In this document: in pieces, positions 43,442 to 45,923 of the stretch
Layout: every line of letters starts with the position of its first letter
How positions within the stretch are numbered: position 1 is the first letter of the stretch
Assembly: GCA_017454485.1 (NCBI GenBank)
Contig: JAFTCX010000008.1
Location: 1 to 45,923, forward strand
Direction: 5' to 3'
Length of the DNA stretch: 45,923 nucleotides
From: Clostridia bacterium
GTDB taxonomy: Bacteria; Bacillota; Clostridia; Oscillospirales; Acutalibacteraceae
Notes under the pieces: generated by a model
Databases searched by the model: none
Told to the model about the DNA's origin: nothing
Seen by the model: the letters and a program-made list of their open reading frames with translations, nothing else
Translations under genes and position numbers: made by a program

Positions 43442-43894
43442 TCAGCTAACAGCTCTCCTTCCCCGAAACATCTCCTGCAGCGGCGCGGCGCACTCCTTCG
43501 CCATATAGCCGCCCAGCAGCTTCGGCAGCACGGCGTGCGGCAGGCTTTGCAGCGAAACGGTGCTCACGCACGCGCCGGCGTCCGGATCATATGCGCCGAA
43601 AACCACCTGCCCGATCCGCGCGGCAAGAATCGCGCCGCAGCACATCACGCACGGTTCAAGCGTCACATACAGCGTGCAGTCTGTCAGCCGCCAGTCGCCA
43701 AGGACGGCGCATGCCGCCTCGATCGCCGCGATCTCCGCGTGGCCGAGCGGTGTTTTTTTTCGTTCGCGGCTGTTACAGCCGCTGCCGATGATGCTGCCGT
43801 TTTTGACGATCACAGCGCCCACCGGCACTTCGCCCTCGTCGCCGGCCTGCCTTGCCAGCGCGAGCGCGGCTTCCATGAATTTTCGATGCTCCAT
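43442..43894 (-). CDS. tadA: tRNA adenosine(34) deaminase TadA
   Basis: TadA converts A34 to inosine in tRNA-Arg(ACG). The 150-aa protein has GEVPVGAVIVKNG, the zinc/catalytic motif GHAEIAAIEAAC, and TLYVTLEPCVMCCGAI with the Cys ligands. The later segment is VVFGAYDPDAGACVS. The final residues AVS and the stop come from a GTTAGCT/GATAGCT heptamer array that runs into the gene's 3' end. It lies five bases after the CPBP gene. Confidence 0.93.
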   Translation of the reverse strand: MEHRKFMEAALALARQAGDEGEVPVGAVIVKNGSIIGSGCNSRERKKTPLGHAEIAAIEAACAVLGDWRLTDCTLYVTLEPCVMCCGAILAARIGQVVFGAYDPDAGACVSTVSLQSLPHAVLPKLLGGYMAKECAAPLQEMFRGRRAVS

Positions 43895-43899
43895 GGCGC

Positions 43900-44907
43900 T
43901 CAGCTCAGCCCGACGTAGCGCGAGGTGAAATACAGCATGGCGCAAACGGCGATGACCATGGTCGGCGCGGAAAAGAACGCCGCATATTTGCCGCGCGTCG
44001 AAAGCGCTGTTCGGTCGCCCGTCAGCTTCGCGTTCTCTCTTTTCCGATAAAGATACACCAGAAAGCAGATTGCGCCGCAGCCGAAAAGCGCGCCTTGCAC
44101 AAGCGTGTAGGCGAGGTTCAGCGTCTGCACGGGCAACACGTCGGAAAGATAGGAAAACACCAGCGAGATGCTGTTGTTGAGCGCATGGATGAGGATCGCC
44201 GGCCAGAGCGAGCCGGTCTGCAGCACAAAATAGCCCAGCGCAAGCCCCACAGTGAAGGCAAACGGCGCCTGAATAAGATTGCAGTGCATCAGACCGAAGC
44301 ACAGCGCCGAGGTGATGACCGCAAACCGGCCGCCGAAGCCGCGCAGATTTTGCATCACCACGCCGCGCAGACAGAGCTCTTCCACCACGGCGGGCATGAG
44401 CACCACGCGGATCACGCTGCTTAAAATGCCGAGCGTGCCCGTTGGCAGCGCCATGTCGGGGGAAGAAAGCTCCACGCCGAACGCGGACACGGCCGTGACG
44501 AGCAGATCGGTCAAAAGGTTCGCCGCCATGCAGAACATCAGCCCCGCCGGAATGGTCAGCAGCACATCCGCGCCGCCCTGCGGCAGTTCCAGCGGCAGCG
44601 GCACCGACCGGCCGCAGACCCTGTTCATCGGTTTGGACAACAGCAAAAACGGCGGGAGCATACTCGCCATGATTACGAGAATGTCCACCCCGTTTTGGAA
44701 CAGCGCGTCGGTCTGATATTTGCTGTGCAGCGCCGGGAGAGAGAGCGGCAGCGTGAAAAGGTTTTGCAGTAAAATATAAAGCAGGATCGCCCCGCCGATG
44801 TAAAAGCCGAGCGCACGAAGCTGCATACGCTGCTTTGCGGCAAGCGTGGAGCCGAAAGCGTCCGGCGACGGGCGTCCGGGTTGTTGTTCAAAATTGTAAC
44901 CGTCCAT
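43900..44907 (-). CDS. CPBP-family intramembrane protease
   Basis: The 335-aa polytopic membrane protein has eight or so hydrophobic segments. The CPBP (Rce1-like/Abi) signature is present: VEELCLRG gives the EExxxR motif, and CFGLMHCN gives FxxxH. HALNNSISL supplies the later His/Asn. Members include CAAX-type proteases and many uncharacterised bacterial proteins, so the substrate is unknown. AGAGGGAAAA precedes the start. It lies nine bases after the SDR gene and five before tadA, making a three-gene operon. Confidence 0.87.
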   Translation of the reverse strand: MDGYNFEQQPGRPSPDAFGSTLAAKQRMQLRALGFYIGGAILLYILLQNLFTLPLSLPALHSKYQTDALFQNGVDILVIMASMLPPFLLLSKPMNRVCGRSVPLPLELPQGGADVLLTIPAGLMFCMAANLLTDLLVTAVSAFGVELSSPDMALPTGTLGILSSVIRVVLMPAVVEELCLRGVVMQNLRGFGGRFAVITSALCFGLMHCNLIQAPFAFTVGLALGYFVLQTGSLWPAILIHALNNSISLVFSYLSDVLPVQTLNLAYTLVQGALFGCGAICFLVYLYRKRENAKLTGDRTALSTRGKYAAFFSAPTMVIAVCAMLYFTSRYVGLS

Positions 44908-44916
44908 TTTTCCCTC

Positions 44917-45708
44917 TTATTTTGCGTAGATTTCGCCGACGATGCGGTTGACCAGCGACGCCGGCAGCGCTTTTTGCAGCAGCGCAAACACATGATACTG
45001 CGCGCCGGCGGTCGAAAGCGGGCGCGGTCTTTTTTGCTGCGACAATCGCAAGATCGCTTTGGCGAGCGCACGCGGCGGCATTCCGTTTTGCTCGTCGCGC
45101 TCCATCACGGCCACGCTGTTTTGCAGCGTTTTGCCGTATACGCCGCGCGGATCCTGCGCCTTTTCCCGCACAGCGGTAAAGCCCGTTTTGACATCGCCGG
45201 GCATCAGTGCGCAGACCTTGATGCCGAAGGGCTTCACCTCGTTGGCCAGCGCGAGCGTGAGCGCGTTGATTGCGCTTTTGGACGCCGAATAAAACGACTG
45301 GAACGGAATGGACAGCGCCGCCGCCATGGAGCTGACGTTGACGATCACCCCGTGGCCGGTCTTTCGCATGAGCGGCACGGCGGCTTTGCAGCAATGGAAG
45401 CAGCCGAAAAAGTTGACGTCGAACTGCTTTTTTGCCTGCGCGTCGTCGGTGAGCTCCACCGCGACGGAGATGCCGAAGCCCGCGTTGTTGACCAGCACGT
45501 CGATCTGCCCGTGGCGCATAAAAATTTCGGCAAACACAGATTGCACCTGCGCCTCGTCCGTCACGTCGCAGACCAGGTGGCGGACATTGCCGCTGCTTTC
45601 GCCCCCGCGGCGGGAAAGCGCATAAACAAGATAGCCCTTTTCGGCAAAGAGTTCGGCGGTCGCAAGGCCAATGCCGCTGCTCCCGCCAGTGATCACTGCA
45701 ATTTTCAT
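44917..45708 (-). CDS. SDR-family oxidoreductase
   Basis: A 263-aa classical SDR with TGGSSGIG, NNAG, the NVSS serine and YSASKSAINAL (catalytic Tyr and Lys). The C-terminal half (RPLSTAGAQYHVFALLQKAL) has the longer end typical of DltE/YdfG-like SDRs rather than FabG. The substrate is unknown. GGGAGAACC precedes the ATG at 45708. It heads the operon with the CPBP protease and tadA. A small GCCGCA/TGCGGC hairpin (45727-45742) lies in the leader. Confidence 0.87.
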   Translation of the reverse strand: MKIAVITGGSSGIGLATAELFAEKGYLVYALSRRGGESSGNVRHLVCDVTDEAQVQSVFAEIFMRHGQIDVLVNNAGFGISVAVELTDDAQAKKQFDVNFFGCFHCCKAAVPLMRKTGHGVIVNVSSMAAALSIPFQSFYSASKSAINALTLALANEVKPFGIKVCALMPGDVKTGFTAVREKAQDPRGVYGKTLQNSVAVMERDEQNGMPPRALAKAILRLSQQKRPRPLSTAGAQYHVFALLQKALPASLVNRIVGEIYAK

Positions 45709-45758
45709 GATGGTTCTCCCGATGTGCCGCAAATATGCGGCTGCTTTATTTCCACGCG

Positions 45759-45790
45759 CTTTGCGGTTCACGACCTCACCCGTCAGCGAC
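45759..45790 (+). repeat. Element I fragment
   Basis: GCGGTTCACGACCTCACCCG is shared with 41069-41161 and 42990-43235, then the similarity stops. Confidence 0.6.
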
Positions 45791-45830
45791 GGCCATACTA
45801 TCAACCGAAAAGTGCGCGTTTCACCCTTTT

Positions 45831-45923
45831 GCGCGCAGCGTTGCTGCGCGCACGGGGGCGGCGGAACGAACCGTGCTGCAGCACGGTTCAAAAACGAAGC
45901 GCTGCTTCGTTTTTCGCGCGGCA
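45831..45923. repeat. Five-hairpin element, copy F (cut by the window end)
   Basis: H1 (45831-45851), H2 (45868-45889), H3 (45890-45914) and the left arm of H4 (45915-45923) are present. The left outer arm reads GGCGGCGGAAC (45857-45867), one base different from the other copies; the matching right arm lies beyond the window. Confidence 0.82.

Overview
The window looks like a chromosomal segment from a GC-rich, endospore-forming Clostridia, most likely Oscillospirales (Ruminococcaceae/Oscillospiraceae). The evidence is a germination gene (ypeB), the Firmicutes-type rimP-nusA-ylxR-ylxQ-infB-rbfA-nrnA-truB-ribF order, an mreBCD-mrdA-minD-mgsA cluster, strong Shine-Dalgarno sites and clear sigma-A promoters with 17-nt spacers. 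The taxon is inferred from gene content, not from a marker search. No rRNA, tRNA, CRISPR array, prophage or transposase gene was seen.

Layout. 1-740 is repeats. 741-2849 holds ypeB and an SDR reductase on the plus strand. 3483-5482 is an ABC-F ATPase coupled to a MmcQ/YjbR protein. 5937-10925 is a fucose region: lactaldehyde reductase FucO, diverging from an intracellular GH29 fucosidase, then rplM-rpsI, then a second GH29. 11205-16236 is hisS-aspS plus a coupled secreted alpha/beta-hydrolase. 16577-17998 is a secreted metallophosphoesterase. 18819-25752 is the cell-shape cluster, transcribed leftward from a promoter before mreB, with mgsA on its own promoter. 26480-28567 is a zinc-ribbon membrane protein. 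29170-40871 is the leftward translation/transcription operon rimP to ribF, interrupted by a D-lactate dehydrogenase gene between infB and rbfA and by an opposite-strand replisome-organizer-like gene between truB and ribF. 41419-42660 is a secreted alkaline phosphatase. 43442-45708 is an SDR-CPBP protease-tadA operon.

The coding genes are mostly ordinary. The unusual material lies between them. Almost every intergenic gap over about 200 bp is a mosaic of short repeats: (i) heptanucleotide arrays whose unit sequences differ but whose 7-bp period is shared; (ii) a roughly 140-bp element of five perfect hairpins, three of them enclosed by an 11-bp GC-rich stem, present six times with compensatory base changes and one copy with wholly different hairpin arms; (iii) a 161-bp MITE present twice, with 4-bp target duplications and an empty site in the same window; (iv) a 150-bp MITE with 19-bp perfect terminal inverted repeats and an internal terminator-like hairpin; (v) an AT-rich element of about 135-165 bp that starts in a GGACGCC/GATGCGTC hairpin and ends at CCCGCGAC next to a heptamer array; and (vi) gene-specific perfect hairpins that overlap the stop codons of six genes. 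I regard the five-hairpin element and its association with heptamer arrays as the best candidate for something undescribed.

Limits: all calls come from reading the sequence and from family knowledge. No alignment, folding or database search was run.
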